20,742 nt of DNA from RFPI01 sp964470195 (GTDB lineage: Bacteria; Pseudomonadota; Gammaproteobacteria; Burkholderiales; Methylophilaceae). Shown here one piece after another: positions 8,548 through 16,874 of the stretch. The position numbers and the translations under genes were made by a program. The notes under the pieces are model-generated. The model was given only the letters and a program-made list of their open reading frames with translations, made no database searches and was not told where the DNA came from. The stretch spans positions 1-20,742 of the forward strand of contig CAYYBG010000033.1 in the NCBI GenBank assembly GCA_964470195.1. Reading direction: 5' to 3'. Numbering within the stretch: the stretch's first letter is position 1; the number at the start of each line of letters is the position of its first letter.

Positions 8548-10047
8548 TTGAATACCACTGCTACGCTTTACACTATTGATCACTGGTCGCAAGTGACCCC
8601 CGATGCTGTTGCCTTGGTGGTGGGTGACAGGCGCTTGTCGTATCGGGAGTTTGCAGTCTTGATTATGCAATTGGCCAAGTCCTTGGAGGCACTTGGGGTG
8701 AGGTCGGGCATGATGATTGGGCTATCTGCCCATCAACTCAATCGGGCCTCAGAGCTCATTTTGGTTTTATCCATTCAGGCACTTGGTGCGGTTCGGGTGA
8801 GCGATTATTCCGAGGCTCAGGTCCGTCGTGCCTGCGCTTTGATTTTGCTCTTTTCACCAAGCGCACTCGATATCGAGGGTGCCACCTGTATTCGCCTTGA
8901 TCGGCAATGGATTGAGAATGCTCAAAACACCGAACTCTGCAGCGCTGATGGGTATTTATTGAACCATTCCCCCACATCAACGCAGGCAATCCTTTTTGGC
9001 CATACCTCGGGTACAACCGGTCAGAAGAAATATTTTTTGGAGTGTTACAGTGCGATTTGCGCGCAAATTGAGCTCATTCGAATCCATTATTTTGAGGGCG
9101 ATACCAAACACTTTATTTGCCTCTATGGAATCGAGCTTTCCTCAGCTTATGTAGCCGCGTGTGCGGCATTTCAGAAAGGCGGTGCTGTTATTTTTTCCTC
9201 GCGCGAGGACTTTGTGCACGCAGTAAGAACTTATCCGAGAAGCCATGCCAACATGCTTTTGCGCGAAGCCACCTTCTTTGCCACTACCAATTCGGTCAAG
9301 TTGCCCTTAGATCAACGGCTAGCTAGCCTTCGCGTTCTAGGCGCGCATTTACCGAGTCGTGTGAGGATGCGCTTAGCCGAGGATCTCGCCTTGGTTGTTA
9401 AGAACTCCTATTCTTCGAATGAGGCAGGCCAAATTGCCGAGGTGTTACCAAACGGCGAGGCTCGCATTTACCCTGGCGTCGAACTCCAGATTGTGGATGG
9501 GCAAGGCCAAGCGCTGCCCAACGGATCCCTTGGGCGGGTTGCTACACGATCGGCTCAGCAAATTTCCGCTTACCTTTGGAATCCATCACTCAATGCGCAT
9601 CACTTTCGGGATGGCTGGTTTATCAGTCATGACATGGCGTACCTGGCAGCTAATGGTTCTTTAGTGCTGGTGGATCGGGCCGATCACATGCTCAATTTGG
9701 GCGGCATTAAAATTTCTCCAAAGCCTTTTGAGGACAAAATCAAGCAACTTGCTTGTATCCGGGATTGCGTCTTGATGGCTGAAAACGAGCACTTTGATGT
9801 TGAGACCCTCTTGGTCGGCATTGAGACCACTCAGGCAGTGGATCACGCCGCCTTTAACACCGCGATCGGGGCGATCTTGCAAGAGGCGTTTGCGGCGTGC
9901 CGCATTTTTTATGTGCAGGAGTTTCCGCGCACGGAAACCGGGAAGGTTAAGCGGCATGTGCTACGAGCGCATTTTCTTAAGGAAAGTTCATCGGCAGGAA
10001 TCGCGGCTTGGGGCCATGCGGCGCCAAAGGTCGACAAGCCAGTCTAA
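8548..10047 (+). CDS. adenylate-forming (AMP-binding) enzyme of unknown substrate
   Basis: This 499-residue protein belongs to the ANL superfamily of acyl/aryl-CoA synthetases and NRPS-type adenylation enzymes, which activate a carboxylate as acyl-AMP. The ATP-binding loop GHTSGTTGQKK is at 151-161. The A5-like region NSYSSNEAG (286-294) replaces the more common YGxTE while keeping the acidic residue. FRDGWFISHDMAYL (353-366) matches the A7 motif with D362, VDRADHMLNLGG (375-386) carries the hinge Arg, and TETGKVKR (462-469) has the catalytic Lys466 of the C-terminal lid. Length is at the short end for the family. The only available start is TTG, since an in-frame TAA lies at 8533, and there is no clear ribosome binding site, so the N-terminus is uncertain. 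It sits just before the secretion operon and divergent from a glycosyltransferase. Its acid substrate and acceptor (CoA, carrier protein or sugar amine) cannot be told from sequence. Confidence 0.85.
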   Translation: MNTTATLYTIDHWSQVTPDAVALVVGDRRLSYREFAVLIMQLAKSLEALGVRSGMMIGLSAHQLNRASELILVLSIQALGAVRVSDYSEAQVRRACALILLFSPSALDIEGATCIRLDRQWIENAQNTELCSADGYLLNHSPTSTQAILFGHTSGTTGQKKYFLECYSAICAQIELIRIHYFEGDTKHFICLYGIELSSAYVAACAAFQKGGAVIFSSREDFVHAVRTYPRSHANMLLREATFFATTNSVKLPLDQRLASLRVLGAHLPSRVRMRLAEDLALVVKNSYSSNEAGQIAEVLPNGEARIYPGVELQIVDGQGQALPNGSLGRVATRSAQQISAYLWNPSLNAHHFRDGWFISHDMAYLAANGSLVLVDRADHMLNLGGIKISPKPFEDKIKQLACIRDCVLMAENEHFDVETLLVGIETTQAVDHAAFNTAIGAILQEAFAACRIFYVQEFPRTETGKVKRHVLRAHFLKESSSAGIAAWGHAAPKVDKPV

Positions 10048-10051
10048 TTGC

Positions 10052-10076
10052 GGGGGCTAATCCCCAAGGTTTTGGG
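10052..10076 (+). terminator. weak hairpin after AMP-binding enzyme gene
   Basis: GGGG (10053-10056) can pair with CCCC (10062-10065), or CCCAA (10063-10067) with TTGGG (10072-10076). These are mutually exclusive small stems without a good T-run. It may be a weak terminator between the AMP-binding gene and the secretion operon. Confidence 0.3.
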
Positions 10077-10149
10077 CACTAGATGCGTACAAAGGTCAAT
10101 TTTAGGCCCATTTTTGTCAATTAATCCCACAAAATCAGTCTATTAAGTA

Positions 10150-10185
10150 TTCCTATATGAAGTTCTGTTACACTTCCTATATGAA
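10150..10185 (+). repeat. 12-bp direct repeat around the start of the TnpB-like gene
   Basis: TTCCTATATGAA occurs at 10150-10161 and again at 10174-10185, exactly 24 bases apart. Each copy contains an ATG in the same frame (10157 and 10181). The unit is nearly symmetrical (TTC-CTATAT-GAA), so the pair could be an operator as well as a duplicated start region. No good ribosome binding site precedes either ATG. Confidence 0.6.
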
Positions 10186-10849
10186 TTCCATTATTCAAAT
10201 TCAGTTGGGGGTTGATGCCCCGATCGCAAAGCGCCTGGAGCGCCTGCAAGTCGAATTTGCCAAGGCGTGTAACTTTATTGTGCCAATTGCCCAAAAAAAC
10301 CATTGCTGGAATCGTGTTGCCTTGCACCATTTGGCCTATCATGCCGTGCGCGCTGCATTTTCCGAGATTGGTTCGCAAATGGCTTGCAATGCGGTATACG
10401 CAGTCTGCCGCAGCTATCGCCTGTTATTGCAGCACCCCGATAGTCCTTATGCGGACAAAAAAATACCCGAGGGGGCCTTGCCGCTTTTGGGATTTTTAAA
10501 TACCTCCCCCGTCTTTTTTGATCGTCACACCCTCAGTTTGCAAAACAATCAGCTCTCACTCTTTACCCTGGAGGGGCGTTTGCGGTTTGGGATTGAACTC
10601 TGCGAGACCGATGCCCAGCGCTTTCGTACCGAAAAATTGCGCGAGGTTCAACTCGTCAATCAACAGAACCATTACTTGCTACTTCTTAGTTTTGCCGATG
10701 CCCAGGCAAAGGAGCGGGATTTGGTTCAATCGGATTGGCCGAGTTACTTAGTGTTGACCGACCAGCCCACCAAGCACCACGATTTTGTTGAAGAGGCCAA
10801 TGCCCCTTCTATAGCCCCCCAAGCACGTTCTATGCAAAAGGCCTCCTAA
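10157..10849 (+). CDS. TnpB/IS605 OrfB N-terminal-like protein lacking RuvC
   Basis: This 230-residue protein resembles the N-terminal half of a branch of TnpB proteins from IS200/IS605 elements. Matching blocks, in order: a helix with KACNFIVPIAQKN (37-48), then ALHHLAYHAVRAAF (55-68), then SQMACNAVYAV (73-83), then FFDRHTLSLQNNQLSLFTLEGR (120-141) and LREVQLVNQQNHYLLL (161-176). In full TnpB the RuvC domain (GxDLG motif) would begin about where this protein reaches residue 190; instead it runs into a short unrelated tail and stops. Either M1 or M9 could be the true start, since the TnpB-like part begins around residue 10. The stop codon directly abuts the GTG of the first ABC transporter gene, so it is the head of the secretion operon. 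The frame is intact. Nuclease activity is not expected; RNA or DNA binding, or regulation, is a plausible inference only. Confidence 0.72.
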   Translation: MKFCYTSYMNSIIQIQLGVDAPIAKRLERLQVEFAKACNFIVPIAQKNHCWNRVALHHLAYHAVRAAFSEIGSQMACNAVYAVCRSYRLLLQHPDSPYADKKIPEGALPLLGFLNTSPVFFDRHTLSLQNNQLSLFTLEGRLRFGIELCETDAQRFRTEKLREVQLVNQQNHYLLLLSFADAQAKERDLVQSDWPSYLVLTDQPTKHHDFVEEANAPSIAPQARSMQKAS

Positions 10850-12750
10850 GTGTTTTGGATTATTAATAACGCCAAGAGCACGGAGTTACGCCGAGTTTTT
10901 AAGCAACTCAGCCCTGCGGTGAAGCAATCCTTTGCGATCACCTTTGCGATGACCATTCTAACTTTAGTTGGTGTGGTGTACATGATGGAGGTCTACGACC
11001 GGGTTGTCTCTACGAAGAGTATGAGTACCTTGCTTTCCCTCACCATCGCAGTATTTATTGGCTATGCCGTGGGTGAGCTTTTGGAGATGATTCGTAGTCA
11101 GCTGATGTTGCGCTCAACCATGATGTTGGAAACCGATTTATCCGAGCGAGTCTTTCGGGCGATTCACCGTGCCAACTTGCAAAAAACGCCCGGGGTCCAT
11201 GTGCAGCAAATGAAGGACTTGGGGATGCTAAGGGGGTTTTTAACCTCTCAGGGAATGTTTGCGCTCTTGGAAGTGCCTACCGCCTTATTTTTTCTGGTGC
11301 TCATTTTTATGATTAACCCGCAGATGGGATACTTCTCCTTAATTGGTCTGTTGGTGCAAACTGGTTTTACTTGGATTAACGCCACTAAAGTTGACCCGCC
11401 ACTGCGCAAAGCACAAGCCTCTGCGCTCGAAGCGATGTATTACTGCTATGAAATCATGCGCAATTCGCAGGTGATGCATGCGCTTGGCATGTCGCGCAAT
11501 TTAGAAAACATGTGGCTTGAAAAGCAAAAGAAAATGATGGCCGAGCAAGCCAAGGCCTCTGAATTTGGCGGCACGGTCATGAGTGCCTCAAAGTTTTTGG
11601 GCATGACCCAGGGCTCCCTCCTATTAGGCTTGGGCGCACTCTTGAGTATTTACGGCCTCATGGATGGCGGTGGCGCCATTTTGATTGTGGCCTCCATCAT
11701 TGGTGGTAAAGCCTTAACCCCACTTATGCAAATGCTCACCTCATGGAAATCCATTGTTGAAGCCAAAATGGCCTTTGATCGCTTGGATAGCTTAATTTCA
11801 AGTACACCACCGAACGCTGAGGGGATGCCCTTGCCGCCCCCCGAAGGGAATTTGGTTGCCGAGCAATTGGTGGTGGCGGCCCCGGGTTACCCCGTTCCGA
11901 TTTTGCGAGGCATTAGCTTTTCCTTAGCCAAAGGTAATACCCTGGTGGTGATTGGTGCGTCGGCTTCGGGTAAATCGACCCTGACTCGCGCACTTCTGGG
12001 GATTTGGCCCTCCAATGGCGGCAAGGTGCGCTTAGATGGCGCGGACGTCTACCAATGGAACAAAGACGAAATGGGGCAGTACGTGGNNNNNNNNNNNNNN
12101 NNNNNNNNNNNNNNNNNNNNNNNNNNNNNNNNNNNNNNNNNNNNNNNNNNNNNNNNNNNNNNNNNNNNNNNNNNNNNNNNNNNNNNTTAGATGGCGCGGA
12201 CGTCTACCAATGGAACAAAGACGAAATGGGGCAGTACGTGGGTTACTTACCCCAAGAGGTGGATTTATTTGATGGCACGGTCGCTGAAAACATCGCACGC
12301 TTTGGTAAGCCTGATTTGGAGCAAATCGAGACGATATGTAAATTGATCAATATTCACGACATCATCATGGCTTTGCCCGAGGGCTATCAATCGAACATTG
12401 GCGATGAAGGCGTGGTGTTCTCTGGTGGGCAGCGCCAGCGCGTTGGTTTAGCGCGAGCGCTCTACGGTTATCCAAAATTCATTGTGATGGACGAGCCCAA
12501 CTCCAATCTTGATAGCGAGAGCGAGCGCTACTTAATTGGCGCGATTCGCCACATGAAATCGCTGGGTTCTACGCAGGTGATTGTGACCCACCGCAGCACC
12601 CTGATTAACGAAGCCGATTATCTGATGATGATGCGCCAAGGCACCATCCAGGCGTATGGACCGCGTGAGGAAATCATTGCGGCGATTCAAAAATCCCAAG
12701 CGCCAAGTGCACCTGCCTTAGCGCCTGCCACTGAAAATACGCAAGGATAG
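10850..12750 (+). CDS. type I secretion ABC transporter, first copy (split by gap)
   Basis: This gene encodes an exporter of the PrtD/HlyB type: an N-terminal membrane domain of about six helices (roughly 25-320), without a C39 or C39-like front domain, followed by an ATPase domain. Coordinates include 100 Ns (12087-12186) flanked by identical 55-base copies. Removing one copy and the Ns leaves 1746 bases, an intact frame of 581 residues, the usual family length. In the repaired protein Walker A is GASASGKST (369-377), the signature SGGQRQR is at about 473-479, Walker B is FIVMDEP with E497, and the H-loop His is about 529, so the ATPase appears complete. It would power export of unfolded C-terminally signalled proteins together with the MFP and TolC-type channel. 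GTG is supported by AAAAGG at 10836-10841. The preceding gene ends on the previous base. Confidence 0.92.
12032..12086 (+). repeat. 55-base copy left of assembly gap
   Basis: This stretch is identical to 12187-12241. The exact length of 55 and the position right at the edge of an N run point to two contigs that ended with the same k-mer overlap rather than to a biological repeat. Confidence 0.93.
12087..12186. other. assembly gap of 100 Ns
   Basis: Exactly 100 N characters, the conventional size for a gap of unknown length. Because the flanks overlap by 55 bases, the real gap is probably negative and no sequence is missing. Confidence 0.97.
12187..12241 (+). repeat. 55-base copy right of assembly gap
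   Basis: Identical to 12032-12086. After merging the two copies the reading frame of the ABC transporter passes through without interruption (QYVGYLPQEVDLF). Confidence 0.93.
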
Positions 12751-12754
12751 GGCG

Positions 12755-14467
12755 ATGGCTTTCCGCAATTGGTTCACCCGCTCCCATGAGGTCTTGCAAG
12801 ACGAGCTCTCGCAAGTCGCTCTGTTATTTAAAAAGGAGCTCGTAGTCATCGCGATCCTTAGCTTGGTCGTGAATGTACTCATGCTGGCCCCCACTTTTTA
12901 CATGCTACAGGTGTATGACCGGGTGATGATTAGCCAAAACGAGCTCACCCTCATCACGATTACGGGGGTGATTGTATTTTTATTTGTGGTAATGGCGTTT
13001 TCCGAGTGGATTCGTACCAAAATTTTAATTCGCGTGGGCGTTCGGTTTGATCAAATCCTCAATCGCCGCGTGTTTACCGCTACCTATCAGGAGCGACTAA
13101 AGGCATCGTCGGTCAATGCGCTTGAGACCCTGACAGACTTAAATGGGGTACGCACTTTTATGACCGGTAACGGCATCATTGCCTTTTTTGATATTCCATG
13201 GAGCCCCATTTACATTTACGTTTGCTTTTTGCTTCACCCGGTGTTGGGCTGGACCGCTTTAATTTTTGCCGTGGTTCTGTTGATCATGACCTTCGTCAGT
13301 CAATACTATATGGAAGACAATGTCGAAGTTGCCATGATCGAAAAGGTACAAGAGCACGATACCATTGTGAAAAAGCTCCGTAATCCCGAGTTGGTGGAGT
13401 CGATGGGCATGATTGGCCCTTTATTTCGGCAGTGGATGAGACGCCATGCTCGGGTTTTAAAAATTAGTGATGAGGCAACCCGAACTAGCGCATACCTGAG
13501 CGCCGCCAATCAATTTGTCCGTCAAATGCAAGGTTCTTTGGTGTTAGCAATTGGTGCCTGGTTGGTGGTGATGGATGAGTTACGACCGAGCGCTATGATT
13601 GCGGCAAACCTTTTGGTGATGCGCGGTGTTGCCCCGATCGACTTAATTGTTAAAACGTGGGAACAGTTTTTAATTGCGCGCGTTTCGTTTGCGCGTCTTT
13701 CCAAGCTACTTAAAAATAATCCCATCGTTACTAAGCAAAACTTTGCCCTGCCACCACAGGGTCAGGTGGTTTGTAAAGATCTTGTGGCATTAGCAGAAAA
13801 TCGTGAAGAGCCAATCCTGAAAGGCATTAATCTGCAATTCATTCCAGGCAAGGTCACCGTGATTTTGGGTCCGTCTGGATCTGGAAAGTCCACACTCTCG
13901 CGCTGCATCTTAGGCATTTGGCCGATGCTAGAAGGGGAGGTATTACTTGATGGCAACAATATTTTGGATTATGACCGGGAGCAGTTGGGCCCCCATATGG
14001 GCTACCTCCCCCAAGATATTGAGCTTTTTGCTGGCACGGTTGCGCAAAACATTGCGCGCTTTGGTGAGATTAATAATCAGGCGGTGATTGCGGCTGCAAA
14101 GCTCGTGGGCTTGCATGCCGCTATTTTGGCGCTGCCTTGGGGTTACGATACACCGATCACATATGCCAAAGGATTTCTCTCGGGTGGCCAGCGTCAACGC
14201 CTTGGTTTGGCGCGCGCTTTTTATCAAGAGCCAAAAGTTGTGCTCCTGGATGAGCCCAACTCAAACCTAGATCACGAGGGTGAGCGGTTTTTATTTCAGG
14301 CCATTCATACCATGAAAGATACCGGTAAGACGATTTTTATCGTGGCTCATACCCCCAGCGTGCTCGAAGTTGCTGACTACATTCTGAGCATGAAAGATGG
14401 CGCAGTCGAATCGTATGGCCCAAAGGCAGCTGTCTTAGATTGGGCAGCTAAAGCACCTACCCATTAA
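12755..14467 (+). CDS. type I secretion ABC transporter, second copy
   Basis: This 570-residue protein is a second PrtD-type exporter, clearly related to but different from its upstream neighbour. The membrane domain spans roughly 30-330, including VLMLAPTFYMLQVYDRVM near 40-57, the hallmark of this family. The ATPase domain has Walker A GPSGSGKST (372-380), Q-loop YLPQDIELFAGT, signature SGGQRQR (476-482), Walker B VVLLDEP with D499/E500, D-loop NSNLD and H-loop VAHT (H532). All catalytic residues are present. The AAGGA ribosome binding site (12743-12747) overlaps the end of the upstream gene, and only four bases separate the genes. The two proteins could form a heterodimer, or two homodimers for different substrates. 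No C39-type processing domain is present, so substrates should keep their C-terminal signals. Confidence 0.93.
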   Translation: MAFRNWFTRSHEVLQDELSQVALLFKKELVVIAILSLVVNVLMLAPTFYMLQVYDRVMISQNELTLITITGVIVFLFVVMAFSEWIRTKILIRVGVRFDQILNRRVFTATYQERLKASSVNALETLTDLNGVRTFMTGNGIIAFFDIPWSPIYIYVCFLLHPVLGWTALIFAVVLLIMTFVSQYYMEDNVEVAMIEKVQEHDTIVKKLRNPELVESMGMIGPLFRQWMRRHARVLKISDEATRTSAYLSAANQFVRQMQGSLVLAIGAWLVVMDELRPSAMIAANLLVMRGVAPIDLIVKTWEQFLIARVSFARLSKLLKNNPIVTKQNFALPPQGQVVCKDLVALAENREEPILKGINLQFIPGKVTVILGPSGSGKSTLSRCILGIWPMLEGEVLLDGNNILDYDREQLGPHMGYLPQDIELFAGTVAQNIARFGEINNQAVIAAAKLVGLHAAILALPWGYDTPITYAKGFLSGGQRQRLGLARAFYQEPKVVLLDEPNSNLDHEGERFLFQAIHTMKDTGKTIFIVAHTPSVLEVADYILSMKDGAVESYGPKAAVLDWAAKAPTH

Positions 14468-14486
14468 CTGGATGGATACATAATTT

Positions 14487-15491
14487 ATGAGTCTAAAAAA
14501 TATCGCACAGCAATTGACGGATTTGTTTCGCTTTGGCAAAACGAATCCAAACTTAGAGGAAAAAGTGCAGTCGGGCGACGAGGAAATTATTTTGTCAAGC
14601 GACACAGGGCCCGCGATCCGGTTAGCGTTTTGGGTGGTTGGAATCGCCTTTGGCTCATTTATTTTATGGGCCTGGCTGGCTCCCTTAGATGAGGGGGCAA
14701 CGAGTACCGGAACGGTGATGGTGGAGTTGCGCCGTAGACCTATTCAGCATATGACAGGCGGCATTGCTCAAGAGGTTTTGGTCAAAGAGGGTCAGCATGT
14801 CGAAAAAAATGCGGTTCTAGTGCGTCTGAATCAAACCAATGCGCGTTCGCAAATGCAAATTTATGAGCAGCAAGCAGCACAGCTCACTAAGCAAATTAGT
14901 GCTACTAAAGCCTTGGTCGATGAAGGTTATTACCCCTTACTCACCTATCAAGAAGCAGTTCGGCAGCGCGATGAGGCGCTCTTAAAGGCGCGAGTTGCAA
15001 AAGAGGAGCTAGAGCGCACCGAAATTAAATCACCGATTGCTGGAAATGTCTTGGGCCTTGCGATTACCCAAAATGCGGTGGTGAGCCCCGGGGCTAGATT
15101 GATGGAAATTGTGCCCAGTAATGAAACCTTGATCGTTGAAGCCAAAATTTCCCCTCAGTTGATTGATCGAATTCATGCGGGACTGGATGCCCAAATTCGT
15201 TTTAGTGCGCTCAATCAACGCACGACCCCTGTGGTGTATGGCAAAGTGGAATGGGTCTCGGCGGATAAGATTCCGGTTAATGATGCCGCAACTATGCGGC
15301 AAATGGGCGGTGATGGTTATTACACCGCCAAGATTCGACTATTGCCCGATGAAATGAAAAAATTAGGCGATCAGCAACTTCAACCCGGTATGCCAGCGGA
15401 CGTGATTATTAAAACCGGGCGACGAAACTTTATGACCTATTTGCTCAAGCCCTTTACAGATCGAGTCGCACTCTCGTTGCAGGAACGCTAA
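14487..15491 (+). CDS. short HlyD/PrtE-family membrane fusion protein
   Basis: This is the periplasmic adaptor linking the ABC transporter to the outer membrane channel. A short cytoplasmic N-terminus is followed by one membrane helix (about 46-66, LAFWVVGIAFGSFILWAWL). The split lipoyl domain follows: first half IQHMTGGIAQEVLVKEGQHV (86-105) and second half TEIKSPIAGNVLGLAI (178-193). Between them lies a coiled-coil hairpin of only about 60 residues (116-177). The beta-barrel part follows and the protein ends at 334. Family members of PrtE/AprE type are usually about 430 residues, and the missing length falls in the hairpin. The frame is clean, so this is not a sequencing break. The gene overlaps the next start by one base, consistent with coupled translation of adaptor and channel. 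Confidence 0.9.
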   Translation: MSLKNIAQQLTDLFRFGKTNPNLEEKVQSGDEEIILSSDTGPAIRLAFWVVGIAFGSFILWAWLAPLDEGATSTGTVMVELRRRPIQHMTGGIAQEVLVKEGQHVEKNAVLVRLNQTNARSQMQIYEQQAAQLTKQISATKALVDEGYYPLLTYQEAVRQRDEALLKARVAKEELERTEIKSPIAGNVLGLAITQNAVVSPGARLMEIVPSNETLIVEAKISPQLIDRIHAGLDAQIRFSALNQRTTPVVYGKVEWVSADKIPVNDAATMRQMGGDGYYTAKIRLLPDEMKKLGDQQLQPGMPADVIIKTGRRNFMTYLLKPFTDRVALSLQER

Positions 15492-16873
15492 TGCGCAAAT
15501 TACTCATTCCGTTTGGCATTGTTTTATGGCTTCTAGTAAGGCCTAGCTCAGCCTTAACGCTCAAAGAGGCAATCGCTAGTGCGGAGCAGATCGATCCAAC
15601 CGTGCAATCAGCGATTGCGAAAAGTAATGCGAGTTTGGCTGGTATTCAAATTGCGCGATCCAAAATACTTCCCAATATTCAGGGTGTTGGCAGTTATGGC
15701 CGTACCAATCAAACCGCGAATCAAATTGATCCGGTGATTGGCTTGTATGCGCAAAAGTTTATTAATAGCACCCCTAGCTCACAGGTCTACTTGCGCCAGG
15801 CCTTATTTCGCATGGCTGATTGGGCAGGGCTCTCAGTAAGCGATTTACAAAATGAATTCGGACTTTTTCAATTGGCAACGGCTTACAGCGGTTTATGGCT
15901 ACGAGTTAGTAATAGCTGGTTTGATTTAGTGGCGGCGCAAGAGTCGTTTGAAATTCAACGCGCCTCGGAAGAGGCGATGGAGTTGGTTGCGGAGCAGGCC
16001 CAAAAATCATTTGAAGCGGGGGTTGGTACCAAGGATTCCGCGGTAGAGGCAAGGGCACAACTTGCCTTTACGAAAAGTAATCGCTTGGAGGCGCAATTAA
16101 CCTTGGCAGCCAGGCAGCGCGCATTTGCCGCTACAACAGGATTGGATTTAAATACGATCACACAGACCAATTTACGCTTTGCGCAAAATTATCGACCCTT
16201 GCGAGGTAATGCAGTCTTATTTCAAGATAAAGTCAATGCCCTTTCTCCAGAGATTTTGTCGGCGAAAATGTCTGAAGAAATTCGACGCATGCAGCTCAAG
16301 CAAGCAAAATTTAGTAGCTACCCCACGGTGGATTTTTATGCGTCCTATCAACAAACCCAAAACTACAACATTAATCAAATTGGCTTGGGTGTGATTTCAA
16401 CCCAGGCGGCGGTGCAATTGAATATTCCGTTTTATAGTGGTGGCCTCTATCAAGGGCAAGAACGTCAGGCCGCTGCCTTTCTTGAGAGTGCTAGCGCTGA
16501 AGTTAGGGCAACGGAACTCAGGCTGAGCACCGGGGTCACCCAGTTTTGGGCGACCCAAGAGGCGCAACTCGAGCGCTTTAAGGCGGCTCAGGAGATGGTC
16601 AAAGCCGGTCAAGAGGTGGTGGTGGCCTATCGGATGGGTGTTCGGGCGGGTACCAAGAGTTGGTCGGATGTTGCTAATGCGCAAGTCATCCTCACGCGTC
16701 GTCAGGTTGATCAAGTCAATATCATTAGTTCATTATTAAAAGCGCAAGCACAACTTCTGTCATATTTACCGGTCACGGATGAAAATTGGGAATACTGGTT
16801 AAATACTGCTACGTTTGATATGACAAAAGGGGCAAGTCAAAATCCCTTACCACTAAAGAAGGAGCGAAAATAA
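15491..16873 (+). CDS. TolC-family outer membrane efflux protein
   Basis: This 460-residue protein has a signal peptide (1-21, ending in PSSA before LTLKEAI) and the classic TolC-family start LTLKEAIASAEQIDPTVQSA. Long helical stretches alternate with short strand segments (for example TVDFYASYQQTQNYN and VQLNIPFYSGGLYQGQERQAA), the second of which matches the well-conserved IPFYSGG block of the family. The protein should form a trimeric channel through the outer membrane and complete the type I secretion machine with the adaptor and ABC proteins. Its ATG overlaps the adaptor stop (TAATG), with AGGAA at 15481-15485 as ribosome binding site. The end is hydrophilic with a Lys-rich tail, as is common. 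Encoding the channel inside the operon suggests a dedicated system rather than sharing the housekeeping TolC. Confidence 0.92.
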   Translation: MRKLLIPFGIVLWLLVRPSSALTLKEAIASAEQIDPTVQSAIAKSNASLAGIQIARSKILPNIQGVGSYGRTNQTANQIDPVIGLYAQKFINSTPSSQVYLRQALFRMADWAGLSVSDLQNEFGLFQLATAYSGLWLRVSNSWFDLVAAQESFEIQRASEEAMELVAEQAQKSFEAGVGTKDSAVEARAQLAFTKSNRLEAQLTLAARQRAFAATTGLDLNTITQTNLRFAQNYRPLRGNAVLFQDKVNALSPEILSAKMSEEIRRMQLKQAKFSSYPTVDFYASYQQTQNYNINQIGLGVISTQAAVQLNIPFYSGGLYQGQERQAAAFLESASAEVRATELRLSTGVTQFWATQEAQLERFKAAQEMVKAGQEVVVAYRMGVRAGTKSWSDVANAQVILTRRQVDQVNIISSLLKAQAQLLSYLPVTDENWEYWLNTATFDMTKGASQNPLPLKKERK

Positions 16874-16874
16874 G

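Noticed and set aside
9661..9957. Minus-strand frame of 98 codons
   Set aside because: It is antisense to the well-supported AMP-binding enzyme and shows no motif.
10157..10849. A complete IS200/IS605 element around the TnpB-like gene
   Set aside because: There is no TnpA-like gene, no RuvC half, no recognisable element ends, and the gene abuts an unrelated operon.
12032..12241. A 55-bp direct repeat that could be a duplication inside the ABC transporter gene
   Set aside because: It flanks exactly 100 Ns and collapsing it restores the frame, so it is best explained by contig overlap.
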